Below are positions 44,506 through 54,153 of a DNA stretch of 64,000 bases, piece after piece. This stretch comes from Verrucomicrobiota bacterium. Lineage in GTDB: Bacteria > Verrucomicrobiota > Verrucomicrobiia > Limisphaerales > Pedosphaeraceae. Position 1 is the stretch's first letter. Every line of letters begins with the position of its first letter. The position numbers and the translations under genes were made by a program. The notes beneath the pieces were generated by a model. It worked only from the letters and a program-made list of their open reading frames with translations, was not told the origin of the DNA and searched no databases. The stretch covers positions 1-64,000 of the forward strand of contig JAJPHR010000053.1 of the NCBI GenBank assembly GCA_021325145.1, in the 5' to 3' direction.

Positions 44506-46095
44506 ATGATCTCGAAAAGCCGGTTCTTTCATCACTCGAGGCCTCAACTCGAGGCGCTCGCAATGGCGGTATTCAGCGTGATCGTTGCCACGCTCCTGCG
44601 CTGGCTCCTTGATCCGGTGTGGGGGGAGAACCATCCCATGTTGCTTTACTACGGAGTCGTCGCCATAACCGCCTGGTACGGAGGGTGGCGCGTCGCGCTC
44701 ATAACAACAATTCTGAGTTGGGTGGCAGCAGACTGGTTTTTTATGGAGCCACGCCACAAACTCAATATCCTGGACCCGAAGCATTCGCTGGCGTGCGGGA
44801 TTTTCCTCGCGATCGGCCTGGCTATCGCAGGATTAAGCGAGGCGGCCAAACGAGCGATCCATCGGGCCGAGACGAACACCAGGCGTGCCTGGGATGAAAG
44901 CGAGCTTCTAAAACGGGAAATAAACGAGCGCAAGCGGGTTGAAGCCGAACTCAAGTTCAGAGCGTACGTCCTGGCGCAAATCAGCGAAGCGGTGGCCGCC
45001 TTTGACATGAACGGCAGGCTTACTTATTGGAATCCCGCCGCTCAACGGCTGTACGGTTATACTGAGGCGGAGGCCCTGGGCCGGACGGCCGAGGAGTTGT
45101 TTCAATACCAGTGGCTTGGCGGGCAAAACCTGCCCATGGCGCTCGAAGCTTTGAGGAAGGACGGTTTTTGGCACAGCGAGAACATTCATAAACGGAAAAA
45201 CGGACAGGAATTCTTTGTGGAGTCCAGCACCAGCCTGCTTCAGAATGAACACGGTGAAGTCATCAGTTATGTCTCCGTGCTCCGCGATATGACCGAGCGC
45301 AGGCGGGTGGAAAGAGAGTTGGCGCAATGGAGCCAGGAACTGGACCAGCGCGTCAAGGAGCGGACGGCACAACTGGAAAGCGCCTACAAGGAAATGGAAG
45401 CTTTTTGTTACTCCATTTCCCATGATTTGCGGGCGCCCATCCGGAGCATCCATTCGTTTACCCAGATTATGCGGGATGATTACGCCGCCGCGTTCGACGA
45501 AGCTGGCAGGAAGATGCTCGGTATCGTAATGCAGTCCAGCCTGCGGATGGATCAACTCATCTATGATTTGTTATATCTCTCGCGCGTGTCCCGGAGCGAG
45601 TTGCGCTCTCAACCCGTAAACTTAAGCACCCTGGCGCGAGCGGTTACGGACGCCCTCCAAAGTTCCGAGCCGCGCCGGGCGGCGGAGTTTGTCATCGCCC
45701 CGGACTTGGTGGTTCATGGGGATGAACGATTGTTGCGAATTGCTCTGGAAAACCTGCTTGGTAACGCCTGGAAGTTCACCGGGCGCATTCCGCGGAGCCG
45801 GATTGAATTTGGCGTTATTAGCCAAGCGGAGCACTGCGCTTATTTTGTGCGTGATAACGGGATAGGGTTTGACATGGCCTATGTCGGCAAGCTCTTTGGG
45901 ACATTCCAACGCCTGCATTCCGAAGCCGATTTCCCCGGCACTGGAATCGGCTTGGTGACAGTACAACGGATCATTCACCGGCACGGCGGCCGGATATGGG
46001 CGGAAGGCGCTACTAATCAAGGCGCTACTTTTTACTTCACTCTTCCAGATGCCGCAGAACAAAAAGCCTTTGTGGGTAATCCACCCGGCCTGTGA
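44506..46095 (+). CDS. Membrane sensor histidine kinase (KdpD-like N-terminus, PAS, HisKA, HATPase)
   Basis: A 529-residue kinase. An N-terminal DUF4118-like membrane domain (about residues 15-110) includes HPMLLYYGVVAITAWYGGWR and WVAADWFFMEP. A coiled linker leads to a PAS-PAC (about 150-265, WNPAAQRLYGYTEAEALG), then HisKA with H306 in FCYSISHDLRAPIRSIHSF, and HATPase with ALENLLGNAWKFT, DNGIGFD and FPGTGIGLVTVQRI. It belongs to the bacteriophytochrome-like kinase group. No response regulator is adjacent, so it is an orphan kinase. Confidence 0.9.
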   Translation: MISKSRFFHHSRPQLEALAMAVFSVIVATLLRWLLDPVWGENHPMLLYYGVVAITAWYGGWRVALITTILSWVAADWFFMEPRHKLNILDPKHSLACGIFLAIGLAIAGLSEAAKRAIHRAETNTRRAWDESELLKREINERKRVEAELKFRAYVLAQISEAVAAFDMNGRLTYWNPAAQRLYGYTEAEALGRTAEELFQYQWLGGQNLPMALEALRKDGFWHSENIHKRKNGQEFFVESSTSLLQNEHGEVISYVSVLRDMTERRRVERELAQWSQELDQRVKERTAQLESAYKEMEAFCYSISHDLRAPIRSIHSFTQIMRDDYAAAFDEAGRKMLGIVMQSSLRMDQLIYDLLYLSRVSRSELRSQPVNLSTLARAVTDALQSSEPRRAAEFVIAPDLVVHGDERLLRIALENLLGNAWKFTGRIPRSRIEFGVISQAEHCAYFVRDNGIGFDMAYVGKLFGTFQRLHSEADFPGTGIGLVTVQRIIHRHGGRIWAEGATNQGATFYFTLPDAAEQKAFVGNPPGL

Positions 46096-46106
46096 TCGAA
46101 GGCTGA

Positions 46107-46152
46107 ACCGGTAGGGAGCGTGATGGCATGCGCGCCCTACCGGGATAGGTTG
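46107..46152. repeat. Short GGTAGGGCG-family palindrome
   Basis: CCGGTAGGGAGCGTGATGGC and GCGCGCCCTACCGGGATAGG form a shortened copy of the repeats at 11189 and 59216. It sits between convergent genes and may help termination. Confidence 0.75.
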
Positions 46153-46163
46153 CCCGATTCAGT

Positions 46164-47684
46164 TCACGGCACAACCTTGGCGCGGTAAAATCGCTGCGGT
46201 ATTGTGTTTGTATCCTTGAAGGTGAACGGGGACTGGTTCGTGAGGACCGAGGTCCAATTGGTCCCGGAAAGATTCGTGCTTACCTCGACGGCGTAGTTGC
46301 CTCCCGCCGTTCCGGTGACGGTGAATTGAATCTGTTTATTCGCCATGGCGGGCGAACCCAGAACCGGTGTCGCAGGCGGCGTCGGCGGCACTATATTGTA
46401 ATCCCCGACGATGGGATAATGATCGCTGCCGGTAAAGTTGGTGCCGCTGCCGGTGAGCAAAATGTCGGCATAAATGGTCGCGGCACTCGGAACCGCGTTG
46501 GTAAACTCATCCAGCGAATGGTTGGCGGAACTGGTCGCCGAACCGCTCCGCGGCGTCGAACCATTATTGCCGAAGGTCTCGAACGCAAACGGATATTGCG
46601 CGGAGGGAAAGTTCCCGGAATCGAACGGGTCGGATGTATCCGGCGCCAACTGCAATCCTCCCTGGCTGTTATAAGCAGCGAACATCAGGGCATTTGGCAG
46701 TTGAATGTCAATGCGCGAGGTCAGCGAAGCCGTCGAATCGTTGTAAAGATACGTGGCATTGTCCCCGGAAATATTTCCCCAGGTGACGGTGGTCGGCGGC
46801 GTGGTTTTGGACATGGGGTCATAGGCCTGGGTCTGGTTGGTGTTCGCCCAGATCGCGCTGCCGTCGCTCCAGTCAATCCCGTCGGAAGTCGTCTGCCCGG
46901 TAAGACATTTGTAGGCGTTCTCGCCGCTCCCGTTGAAGAGGTTCCAGTCCCCGGAGTAAAGGATATGCGCCTTGGCCGGCAGGTTGTATTTCGCGTCGCT
47001 GCGGACCGCCTGCGCCTCGGCGTAGCGCGCGTCGCCGACCGAATCATCGCTCGTGCTCCGCGCGTGGCTGACATACATGTAAAAATCATTGCTCGACCCG
47101 TGGCCAGCCGGCCGGAGTTGATACACCATCGGCGCGCGTGTGACGCCGTTCACGCCGCCGCCGGGGGAAGAGGCCGCGGTGTAGGTGCCGTTCGACTGCA
47201 AGAGCACGGTCTGCCCGGTCTTTAGCGCCCGCGCGGACACAACCTGCACCGTGCTGGTTTTGTAAATCAGCCCGTCCGGTCCGCCGCCCGTGTTCGGATC
47301 GGTGGTCGGATCGAACGCGTAAGTGCCCGCACCATAAATGTTGTTCAGTTGCACAACAAAGTTCGAGAGCGTCGTCGAAGTCAGCTCTTCCACGCCCATC
47401 ACGTCAACGGGCTGTGCGTTGGTGCCAAGGTGATGCAGGCCGATGGCTTGAACCACCGTGGGCAGGCTGTGCGTCGAGTTGGTGATGTTGTTAACGCTGT
47501 TCTGGTCGGAGCAATCAATGTTATAGGAGACGATGCGCAACGTGCGCGTCTGCGCCGGCGCCATCGAAACTGGAAGAATCGTCAAAATGATTCCTGCAAA
47601 AACTCCCTTTCGCAACCACGCCGGGAACAACAAATATTTTTTCACAACTGATTCCAAAATGCCGATAACGGGCAGACGAAGCAT
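46164..47684 (-). CDS. Secreted endonuclease/exonuclease/phosphatase-fold protein
   Basis: About 506 residues from ATG 47682-47684; a GTG 12 codons in is another start just before the signal (FAGIILTILPVSMAPAQ). The EEP fold is suggested by TRTLRIVSYNIDC at the start, VDVMGVEELTS with the metal-binding Glu, LYSGDWNLFNGSGE, and the C-terminal TGSDHYPIVGDY with the catalytic SDH. A C-terminal beta domain follows (GGNYAVEVSTNLSGTNW...). Extracellular or periplasmic. The substrate could be DNA, a nucleotide or a phosphoester. Confidence 0.78.
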   Translation of the reverse strand: MLRLPVIGILESVVKKYLLFPAWLRKGVFAGIILTILPVSMAPAQTRTLRIVSYNIDCSDQNSVNNITNSTHSLPTVVQAIGLHHLGTNAQPVDVMGVEELTSTTLSNFVVQLNNIYGAGTYAFDPTTDPNTGGGPDGLIYKTSTVQVVSARALKTGQTVLLQSNGTYTAASSPGGGVNGVTRAPMVYQLRPAGHGSSNDFYMYVSHARSTSDDSVGDARYAEAQAVRSDAKYNLPAKAHILYSGDWNLFNGSGENAYKCLTGQTTSDGIDWSDGSAIWANTNQTQAYDPMSKTTPPTTVTWGNISGDNATYLYNDSTASLTSRIDIQLPNALMFAAYNSQGGLQLAPDTSDPFDSGNFPSAQYPFAFETFGNNGSTPRSGSATSSANHSLDEFTNAVPSAATIYADILLTGSGTNFTGSDHYPIVGDYNIVPPTPPATPVLGSPAMANKQIQFTVTGTAGGNYAVEVSTNLSGTNWTSVLTNQSPFTFKDTNTIPQRFYRAKVVP

Positions 47685-47863
47685 CGCGTTTGGGCGTTTA
47701 TGCCGGAACGCGCCAGGGCTTGCCATTCCTGCACGGGTTGACATAATCAACAATCTTGCGTGGTTCTGTCAACCGCAAGGCAACCGCAAATGAATTTTCG
47801 CAAATTGCCATTCAGCCCGGCTAAGATGCGAATGCGACGTGAAACTGCCGATTTCTAAAATCT

Positions 47864-48097
47864 ATGCCCTTGCTTAAACTGACCCGAATCAACAAAGGCG
47901 GGGAAGTCTATGTGAACAGCGAGCAGATTCGCTTCATCGAAATCGAAGGCCGCTCTTCCACCGTGAACATGGGGCCGGGGAACGTTTATTCCGTCGAGGA
48001 GACTCCCGAGGTCATTTCGGCCAGGCTCGAGGAAATGGAAACCTCGCGCATCAAAAACGCCCTGATCGCTTCCGAGGTTTTTCAGAAGAAGAGCTGA
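47864..48097 (+). CDS. FlbD-family small protein
   Basis: A 77-residue protein. LTRINKGGEVYVNSEQIRFIE at the N-terminus and GNVYSVEETPEVISARLEEM match the FlbD family, first named in flagellar operons but widespread in bacteria without flagella. No flagellar gene is in the window, so the flagellar role should not be assumed. Confidence 0.75.
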   Translation: MPLLKLTRINKGGEVYVNSEQIRFIEIEGRSSTVNMGPGNVYSVEETPEVISARLEEMETSRIKNALIASEVFQKKS

Positions 48098-48130
48098 GGC
48101 ACTTCGGGCCCGACTTCAGAAAGTTACGAA

Positions 48131-48640
48131 ATGAAAACCGGCGTGAAGTTGCATTTCTCAATCGCAACGGACGCTGATGCAGAATCCATTGCTTCGCTGC
48201 GCACTGCGGTCGCAGAGCGTCTCACCCAGATCCATGGGCCAGGCCCCTGGTCATGGAAGGTTACGGCAAAGGGGGTGCGTTACAGCCTGCGGGCTTCACG
48301 CGTGTTGGTTGCGCGTGACGGCGACGACATCGTCGGCACGCTAAATCTGGCGACGAAAAAGCCTTGGGCGATTGATGTGGCTTACTTTACCGCCGTGCCA
48401 AAGTCGCTGTATCTTACAGCCATGGCGGTGGCCGCGGACAGGCAGCGGACTGGGATTGGACGAAGCCTGATCGAGCAGGCGCAAGCCATGGCCCGAACGT
48501 GGCCCGCTGATGCCATCCGTCTTGACGCCTACGACGCGAATGCAGGGGCGGGTGAATTCTATGCGAAGTGCGGCTTTCGGAAGGTCGGACGGGTGACTTA
48601 TCGGGGAACACCGCTCATTTATTTTGAGGCCCTCCTTTAG
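48131..48640 (+). CDS. GNAT-family N-acetyltransferase
   Basis: A 169-residue single-domain acetyltransferase. The acetyl-CoA loop reads YLTAMAVAADRQRTGIGRSL, followed by the helix IEQAQAMARTW and RLDAYDANAGAGEFYAKCGFRKVGRV, all canonical for GNAT. Substrate unknown. It follows the FlbD-like gene by 33 bp. Confidence 0.87.
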   Translation: MKTGVKLHFSIATDADAESIASLRTAVAERLTQIHGPGPWSWKVTAKGVRYSLRASRVLVARDGDDIVGTLNLATKKPWAIDVAYFTAVPKSLYLTAMAVAADRQRTGIGRSLIEQAQAMARTWPADAIRLDAYDANAGAGEFYAKCGFRKVGRVTYRGTPLIYFEALL

Positions 48641-48783
48641 GCTCGGTTTGGGTTAAAGCCACAGGGGTTTTTAGGTCAGCTTGAAGCGATCGGGGCCATT
48701 GGACGGGACTGCCCTGCATGGATCTTCCGGCCTCCTGCATCTCCCCACCTATACAAAGCGCAAAAGTCGAAGCAGTTTACTGC

Positions 48784-49116
48784 ATGACAGTAAGGAGGAA
48801 GATGATGGATTCCCCATTGGAGCATTTGCCTTACAAAAATGTAATGCTCCAGAAAGGTTCCAGTCAGGCTCTCATGGGAAGGTTGGTTCAGAAACAATTA
48901 ACAAGTTTCACACTAAACGGCAGCAAATCGACAATCGAGAATTATGAAACGAGCATACAATTATATCCTCTCCCGGGGACGGATCGGCGTGTTGGGACTG
49001 GCCCTGATCGTGGCGGGCTCCAGCCTGGCGCTCACCCGGATCGTCGTCGCGAGAGATACGGCAGCCAAAATCACTCCCGTCAATCTCACGGTCAGCGAAA
49101 CCGATCTCCCGCGTGA
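48784..49116 (+). other. SD-led upstream frame overlapping the degP start
   Basis: A strong Shine-Dalgarno TAAGGAGG lies at 48791-48798 ahead of tandem ATGs at 48802 and 48805. The frame from 48805 runs into degP in another register and stops at 49116. The part upstream of degP encodes a hydrophilic peptide without motifs, and the overlapping part looks like a degP shadow. It may be a leader peptide or a vestigial gene. degP itself has only a weak SD (GAGAATT). The spacer 48641-48783 shows nothing else. Confidence 0.35.
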
Positions 49117-50473
49117 TGGGCGCTTTACCACGAGTTTCGCGCCGGTCATCAAAAAAGTGACTCCCAGCGTGGTGAAGGTCTATGTCACCACCAAATCGAA
49201 AACGATGTCGCCCCAGCAGATGCCATTTGGCGGTGACAACGACTTCTTCCGGCACTTCTTTGGCAACCAATTCAACTTCGACGAGCAGCAGGGCGGCCGG
49301 TCGCTGCGAACGCCGCCCCAGCATGGACTCGGCTCCGGTGTGATCATCGACAAGGATGGCTACATTATGACGAACAACCACGTCGTTGAAGATGCGGATA
49401 CCATCCGTGTCGCCCTGAATGACGGGCGGGAATTCACCGGCAAAGTCATTGGCCGGGACCCGAAGACGGACATTGCGGTTCTCAAAATTGACGCCAAAAA
49501 CCTGCCGTTCATAACAATCGCGGACAGCGACAAGATCGAGGTCGGCGACTTGTGCCTGGCCATCGGCAATCCCTTTGGGGTCGGACAGACCGTGACCATG
49601 GGCATCGTGAGCGCAACGGGCCGGGGTGGTTTGGGGACGGATTACGAGGATTACATCCAGACCGACGCGGCCATCAACCCCGGCAACTCCGGCGGAGCGC
49701 TGGTGGATGCGGAGGGACGCCTGATTGGCATCAACACGGCCATCCTGAGCCGCAGTGGTGGTTATCAAGGCATCGGTTTCGCGGTGCCGATCAACATGGC
49801 GCGCAGCGTGATGACCAGCCTGCTGACGAATGGACGTGTGGTGCGCGGTTACATGGGCGTGCTGATCCAGGACGTGACGCCGTCGCTGGCCAAGGAGTTC
49901 CAATTGCAGGACGAGAAGGGCGCGTTGGTGGGCGATGTGACGCCCAGAAGCCCTGCGGACAAGGCCGGTTTCAAAAGCGGTGACGTGATCCTCGACTTCA
50001 ACAAGAAGCCGGTGACGGACAGCCGCCATTTGAAATTGCAGGTGGCCGAGACCACTCCGGGTTCCACGGTTCCGGTCAAGATTCTCCGTGACGGCAAACC
50101 CATGATGCTGGACGTGACCGTCAAGGAATTGCCGGGCGAGCAGGTGGCGAAGTCGGAAAACACGGAAGCCAATCCCAGCGACGCGCTGGACGGAGTCACC
50201 GTGGGCGACCTTGACCAGGGGGCCAGGCATCAATTCGAACTGCCGGCAAACGCCAAGGGCGCGCTGGTGACCAACGTGAATCAGGACTCTCCGTCCTATG
50301 AAGCGGGCTTGCGCCCGGGAGACGTGATCGAGGAGATCAACCGCAAGCCGGTACACAACGCCGACGAAGCGGTGAAGCTCAGCGAGAACATCAAGGACAA
50401 GACCATTCTGCTTAAGATTTGGAGCAAGGGTGGGAGCCGCTACCTCGTCGTGGACGAAAACAAAGCGGGCTAA
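48944..50473 (+). CDS. degP: Periplasmic serine protease DegP/HtrA
   Basis: A 509-residue protease/chaperone with an N-terminal membrane anchor or signal (VLGLALIVAGSSLALT). The trypsin-like domain has catalytic H146 (MTNNHVVEDA), D176 (DPKTDIAVLKI) and S249 (INPGNSGGALVD). Two PDZ domains follow (about 285-380 and 410-505), with RGYMGVLIQDVTPSLAKEF and ALVTNVNQDSPSYEAGLRPG. It degrades misfolded envelope proteins. It is followed, after a repeat, by an OmpR-type two-component pair that may control envelope stress. Confidence 0.96.
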   Translation: MKRAYNYILSRGRIGVLGLALIVAGSSLALTRIVVARDTAAKITPVNLTVSETDLPRDGRFTTSFAPVIKKVTPSVVKVYVTTKSKTMSPQQMPFGGDNDFFRHFFGNQFNFDEQQGGRSLRTPPQHGLGSGVIIDKDGYIMTNNHVVEDADTIRVALNDGREFTGKVIGRDPKTDIAVLKIDAKNLPFITIADSDKIEVGDLCLAIGNPFGVGQTVTMGIVSATGRGGLGTDYEDYIQTDAAINPGNSGGALVDAEGRLIGINTAILSRSGGYQGIGFAVPINMARSVMTSLLTNGRVVRGYMGVLIQDVTPSLAKEFQLQDEKGALVGDVTPRSPADKAGFKSGDVILDFNKKPVTDSRHLKLQVAETTPGSTVPVKILRDGKPMMLDVTVKELPGEQVAKSENTEANPSDALDGVTVGDLDQGARHQFELPANAKGALVTNVNQDSPSYEAGLRPGDVIEEINRKPVHNADEAVKLSENIKDKTILLKIWSKGGSRYLVVDENKAG

Positions 50474-50546
50474 GACGAGCTGGCAAGTGCGTGCGGAGCC
50501 TGGAGTGCGAAGCAAAGGAGACTCCGGCTCCGCACAATGCGGAGCA

Positions 50547-50656
50547 AATACCAAGCTCCAAGGACCAAGCACCAGATAAGCCCCAAGCTCCGGCAGCATC
50601 CTTTTTGGCGCTTGGTGTTTGAAACTTCTCTGGTACTTGATCCTTGGAGCTTGGCG
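50547..50656. repeat. CTCCAAGC-family hairpin between degP and the response regulator
   Basis: ACCAAGCTCCAAGGACCAAG on the left pairs with CTTGATCCTTGGAGCTTGG on the right. It belongs to the same family as 42134 and 55546. The response-regulator frame is open through it, but the true start lies after it. Confidence 0.85.
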
Positions 50657-50698
50657 CTTTCCCAACGGTTCTTTTTGCAGTCAACCGCGCTTTGGGTT

Positions 50699-51382
50699 AT
50701 GTCTGATTCCGTTATGCGCATCCTGGTGGTTGAGGACGACGCCAAAATCGCTTCGTTTGTGGTGAATGGCCTCAAACAAAGCGGCTTTGCCGTGGACCGT
50801 TGTGCGGATGGCGAGGAAGGGCATCTCCTGGCCACCACCACGTCCTATGACGCGGCCATTGTCGATGTCATGCTGCCCAAGCTCGACGGCTTGACCCTGG
50901 TTCAAAAGCTCCGGAAAGGAGGGGTTCGCGTGCCGGTGATCATCCTGAGCGCCAAGGCGTCGGTGGATGATCGGGTCAAGGGTTTGCAGGCGGGCGGCGA
51001 CGATTATCTGACCAAGCCGTTTGCCTTCTCGGAATTGCTCGCGCGCGTCCAGGCGTTGATTCGGCGCGCGACCAATGCCGCCGAACCGACCCGCCTGACG
51101 GTGGGTGATTTGCAACTCGACCTGCTTACCCGCGAGGTCACGCGGGCGGGAGAGAAGATCGATCTGCAGGCGCGTGAATTCGCACTGCTCGAATATCTGA
51201 TGCGGCACGCCGGGCGTGCCGTGACCAAAACCATGATTTTGGAACATATCTGGGACTACAGTTTTGATCCGCAAACCAACGTGGTGGATGTGCTGGTCCA
51301 CCGTTTGCGCCACAAGATCGACAAGGGAAAGCAGTTGCTCCACACCATCCGGGGCGTTGGCTATGTCCTCAAACCTGCTTAA
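50699..51382 (+). CDS. OmpR/PhoB-family response regulator
   Basis: A 227-residue regulator from ATG 50699; ATG 50714 (MRILVVEDD) would give the canonical phosphoacceptor number D51 (D56 with the longer start) in [13 protein letters not shown]. The receiver ends near residue 125 with [17 protein letters not shown]. The winged-helix output domain has [20 protein letters not shown] and [14 protein letters not shown]. It overlaps the cognate kinase gene by 20 bp. It is similar in style to heavy-metal or envelope-stress regulators. Confidence 0.93.
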   Translation: MSDSVMRILVVEDDAKIASFVVNGLKQSGFAVDRCADGEEGHLLATTTSYDAAIVDVMLPKLDGLTLVQKLRKGGVRVPVIILSAKASVDDRVKGLQAGGDDYLTKPFAFSELLARVQALIRRATNAAEPTRLTVGDLQLDLLTREVTRAGEKIDLQAREFALLEYLMRHAGRAVTKTMILEHIWDYSFDPQTNVVDVLVHRLRHKIDKGKQLLHTIRGVGYVLKPA

Positions 51383-52844
51383 CCGTTTCGGCCGCACCAT
51401 CAGCTTCCGGCTGAACCTGTGGTATGCCGCCATTTTTACCGTCAGCGCGTGCGCGTTGTTCGTTTTTCTCTATTTGTTGCTCGCGGTGGCGATTGGGTGG
51501 AAGGATCAGGAAGTCATTGACGCCAAGTTCAAGGAGTTCTCCACCGTCTATGAAGCGGGCGGCTTGCCGGCGTTGAAGAGCATGATTGACCGCAGCACCC
51601 ACGGCATTCAGCGGGCTGACGACAAGCCGCTGTTCGTTCGCTGGGTGAGCCCCTACAAAAGCGTGGTGCTCCTGGCCGCGCCGCAGGATTGGGTTGCCTT
51701 CGATCCCAACGTCGTCAATGTGGGCGGCTCGCCGGCGCATCGCGTTTATCTCCGCGTTCCCAAGGACGCGGAAAAGGATCTCGTGCTGAAGTCGGACCAA
51801 TTGTACGACGGATCGTGGTTGCAAGTGGGCCGCAGCACCAACAGCCGCGAGGCGGTGCTCAAGCCGTTTCGCCGGATTTTTTTCGCGGTGATGACGCCGA
51901 TTGTTTTGTTTGGATTCGTCGGCGGCGCGTTCCTGGCGCATCGCGCGATGAAACCGGTGCGGGAAGTCGTCAGCACGGCGCGGTCAATCATCGACACCGG
52001 CAAGCTGGACGCGCGCGTGCCCGTGCGGCGGTCGGATGATGAATTGGATGAGATGGCCCAGCTTTTCAACCGGATGCTGGACAAGAACCAGGCGTTGATC
52101 AAGGGCATGCGCGAATCGTTGGATAACGTCGCGCATGACTTGCGCACCCCGCTCACGCGATTGCGCGGCACGGCGGAAGCCGCGTTGCACGCCGCACCCG
52201 GAACCGACGGCGCCCGGGAGGCGCTCGCCGATTGCGTCGAGGAATCCGACCGTGTGTTGACCATTCTCCAAACGCTCATGGATGTGGCCGAAGCGGAGGC
52301 CGGCGCGATGAAACTCGCCCGCGCGCGGGTGGACGTTTGCGCGCTGCTGAACGAGGTCATCGAGCTTTATCAATATGTGGCTGAGGAAAAGCGGATCACC
52401 GTGACGGCTGATTTTTCCGAGCCGTGCGAAGGTTCGATTGATCCCACGCGCATGCGGCAGGTGTTCGCCAACCTGCTCGACAACGCGATCAAGTACACCG
52501 GCGAAGGCGGCCAGGTGACTATTCAAGCCCGGCACGAAGACTCGAACCTCGTCGTCCGCTTCCGCGACACCGGCATGGGCATCCCCGCAGCGGAGCAGGA
52601 AAAGATTTGGGACCGGTTGTATCGGGGTGACAAAAGCCGGTCTCAACGCGGCCTGGGGCTTGGCTTGAGCCTGGTGCGGGCAGTCGTGCACGCTCACCAG
52701 GGGCGCGTGCAAGTCGTGAGCCAGCCGGATCAGGGGGCGGAGTTCACGGTGAGTATTCCGGGGGAATTGTCCGAGCATTCCAAAGGGACTCCGCTGTTAA
52801 ACCCGGGGTTGGAAGAAACCAGCTATTCCGGGTTGGCAAAATAA
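51363..52844 (+). CDS. Sensor histidine kinase, cognate partner (CusS/HAMP type)
   Basis: A 493-residue kinase from ATG 51363. TM1 lies at about 17-42 ([20 protein letters not shown]), a periplasmic sensor domain at about 45-170, TM2 at about 175-195 ([20 protein letters not shown]) and HAMP at about 198-250. HisKA follows with H258 ([15 protein letters not shown]), then HATPase with [18 protein letters not shown] and [15 protein letters not shown]. The overlap with the regulator and the nearby degP suggest an envelope-sensing role, by inference. Confidence 0.93.
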   Translation: MSSNLLNRFGRTISFRLNLWYAAIFTVSACALFVFLYLLLAVAIGWKDQEVIDAKFKEFSTVYEAGGLPALKSMIDRSTHGIQRADDKPLFVRWVSPYKSVVLLAAPQDWVAFDPNVVNVGGSPAHRVYLRVPKDAEKDLVLKSDQLYDGSWLQVGRSTNSREAVLKPFRRIFFAVMTPIVLFGFVGGAFLAHRAMKPVREVVSTARSIIDTGKLDARVPVRRSDDELDEMAQLFNRMLDKNQALIKGMRESLDNVAHDLRTPLTRLRGTAEAALHAAPGTDGAREALADCVEESDRVLTILQTLMDVAEAEAGAMKLARARVDVCALLNEVIELYQYVAEEKRITVTADFSEPCEGSIDPTRMRQVFANLLDNAIKYTGEGGQVTIQARHEDSNLVVRFRDTGMGIPAAEQEKIWDRLYRGDKSRSQRGLGLGLSLVRAVVHAHQGRVQVVSQPDQGAEFTVSIPGELSEHSKGTPLLNPGLEETSYSGLAK

Positions 52845-52958
52845 AGCGCCATTCAAAGTCAATTCGCTAAATGAGTCGCTACTCGTCCGCCATTCTTTGT
52901 GATGCTTCCCAGCCACGTTGGGCTTGGCATGCAAGGAAGCATGAGTTATTGTGTGAGG

Positions 52959-53210
52959 ATGAGCACTGTGGATGTAGCCACGTTAAAGGCCAACGCGGAG
53001 GAGTTGATCGCGAAAGCCATCGCCGGTGAGGCAACGGTAATTGAACAGAACGGCAAGCGCGCTGTGCTGCTGCCGTGCGAAGGAGTTGCCCCCGACTTTG
53101 AACTCGATCGTGAGACAGACCAATTATTGCGTACGCGGATCCAAGCTCCCGGACGTGAACCCAATCCAGCAGACTGGGAAGCTTTGCGGCAAAGCATCCG
53201 GCGGCAGTGA
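52959..53210 (+). CDS. Phd/YefM-like antitoxin
   Basis: An 83-residue protein from ATG 52959 (an ATG at 52941 adds six residues). STVDVATLKANAEELIAKAI and ATVIEQNGKRAVLLPCEG match the N-terminal DNA-binding fold of Phd-type antitoxins. The C-terminal tail (DWEALRQSIRRQ) would bind the toxin. Its stop overlaps the toxin start as GTGA, the usual arrangement for autoregulated toxin-antitoxin operons. Confidence 0.8.
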   Translation: MSTVDVATLKANAEELIAKAIAGEATVIEQNGKRAVLLPCEGVAPDFELDRETDQLLRTRIQAPGREPNPADWEALRQSIRRQ

Positions 53211-53515
53211 AGCTGATCGTCAAGTCCCCTGTCTGGGACGATCTGCGCGAGATCGGATCGCGAATCGCCGAAAATAACCCAGAGGCGGCGGATCGATTCT
53301 TCATGGAGGCGGAGGTGGCGTTCGGGTTGTTGAGATCCCATCCAGGCCTCGGTCGCCTGCGTAGCTTCTCCTTGCCCGGAGTGCGCTCATGGGTCATCCC
53401 GGCTTTTCCGAGGTATATCGTGTTCTACCTGCCGACACGAAGCGAAGTGCAGGTCCTGGCGGTGGTACATGGAGCGCGGGATGTGTCGGAGGTGTTAGCC
53501 AGCCGGTTAAAGTAG
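53207..53515 (+). CDS. ParE/RelE-superfamily toxin
   Basis: A 102-residue protein starting with GTG at 53207, overlapping the antitoxin stop. KLIVKSPVWDDLREIGSRIA, then ADRFFMEAEVAFGLLRSHPG and the C-terminal RYIVFYLPTRSEVQVLAVVHGARD fit the ParE fold (YIVFY and VLAVVHGARD are hallmark strands). It is more ParE-like than RelE-like, so gyrase is a possible target; this is inferred from the family. Confidence 0.83.
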   Translation: MKLIVKSPVWDDLREIGSRIAENNPEAADRFFMEAEVAFGLLRSHPGLGRLRSFSLPGVRSWVIPAFPRYIVFYLPTRSEVQVLAVVHGARDVSEVLASRLK

Positions 53516-53571
53516 TCAAGTGGAACTGATCGCGCCAGGCGGCGTTGGCTCCAGCGCATTTCTTGACGCCA

Positions 53572-53901
53572 TCATTGTATCAATCCTTCGGCAATAAATG
53601 GGTTTTGTCTAATGGCGGCAACGCTTTCCGGGCTTGTAAGTGGTGGGTTGGGGCCGGTCACCAATTTACCGGCACCTGTCTCGCCAGGACCTCCCGAGAT
53701 CGGCGAAGTTCCGATAGTGGCTGTCATTGTCAGTCGGCCAATCGCAGCACAAAATAAGACTCCAGGCAACAACAGTGCCCCCGAGTCCCCGGTGCACCAG
53801 GCAAAAATGAAAACAGGAGAGAGCGAGCGAAAGCACGGCAAAGCAAATAAAAGGAGTCCGCAGTTGCGTTGCGAACGAGTGATTTGTTGTTGTGATCTCA
53901 T
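53572..53901 (-). CDS. Possible small membrane or secreted protein
   Basis: A 109-residue frame from ATG 53899-53901, with AAAGGA seven bases upstream. It has a long hydrophobic region (about residues 14-55) and a hydrophilic tail (TGPNPPLTSPESVAAIRQN). I recognise no family. It is reported because the ribosome binding site and hydrophobic N-terminus are credible. It may be a chance frame. Confidence 0.3.
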   Translation of the reverse strand: MRSQQQITRSQRNCGLLLFALPCFRSLSPVFIFAWCTGDSGALLLPGVLFCAAIGRLTMTATIGTSPISGGPGETGAGKLVTGPNPPLTSPESVAAIRQNPFIAEGLIQ

Positions 53902-53950
53902 CCGAACGTCCTTTAGTCAAATAAGCATCCAGTCTCTCGTAAACCTAAGG

Positions 53951-54080
53951 GCTGAATGCTAAAGGCCAAAATCTGAAATCTCGGGAGAGGGACCGAGAGC
54001 GAGGACGAGGACGAGCACGAGCACGATTAGGGGGCTTTGGGACCGGCCTTCGCTCGGAAGCTTCGGCCCGGCAAGCGGGG
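53951..54080. repeat. Dispersed repeat with GACGAGCACGA tract, copy 1
   Basis: Starts TGAATGCTAAAGGCCAAAAT, passes CTCGGGAGAGGGACCGAG and a GAC/GAGGAC tract, and ends TTCGCTCGGAAGCTTCGGCC. Its second copy lies at 57384-57490. The remaining stretch to 54153 holds a half copy of the CTCCAAGC family (54107-54145). Confidence 0.85.
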
Positions 54081-54153
54081 TGGGATAGGTCTGGAGGGAG
54101 TATATAATGAAAACACCAAATACCAGGCTCCAACCAAAGACTAAAGGGGCAGA

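Noticed and set aside
47864..48097. Flagellar role for the FlbD-like gene
   Set aside because: No flagellar gene occurs in the window and FlbD-like proteins are found in non-flagellated bacteria.
48908..50665. 585-residue reverse frame
   Set aside because: Antisense shadow of degP, which has a complete catalytic triad and PDZ domains.
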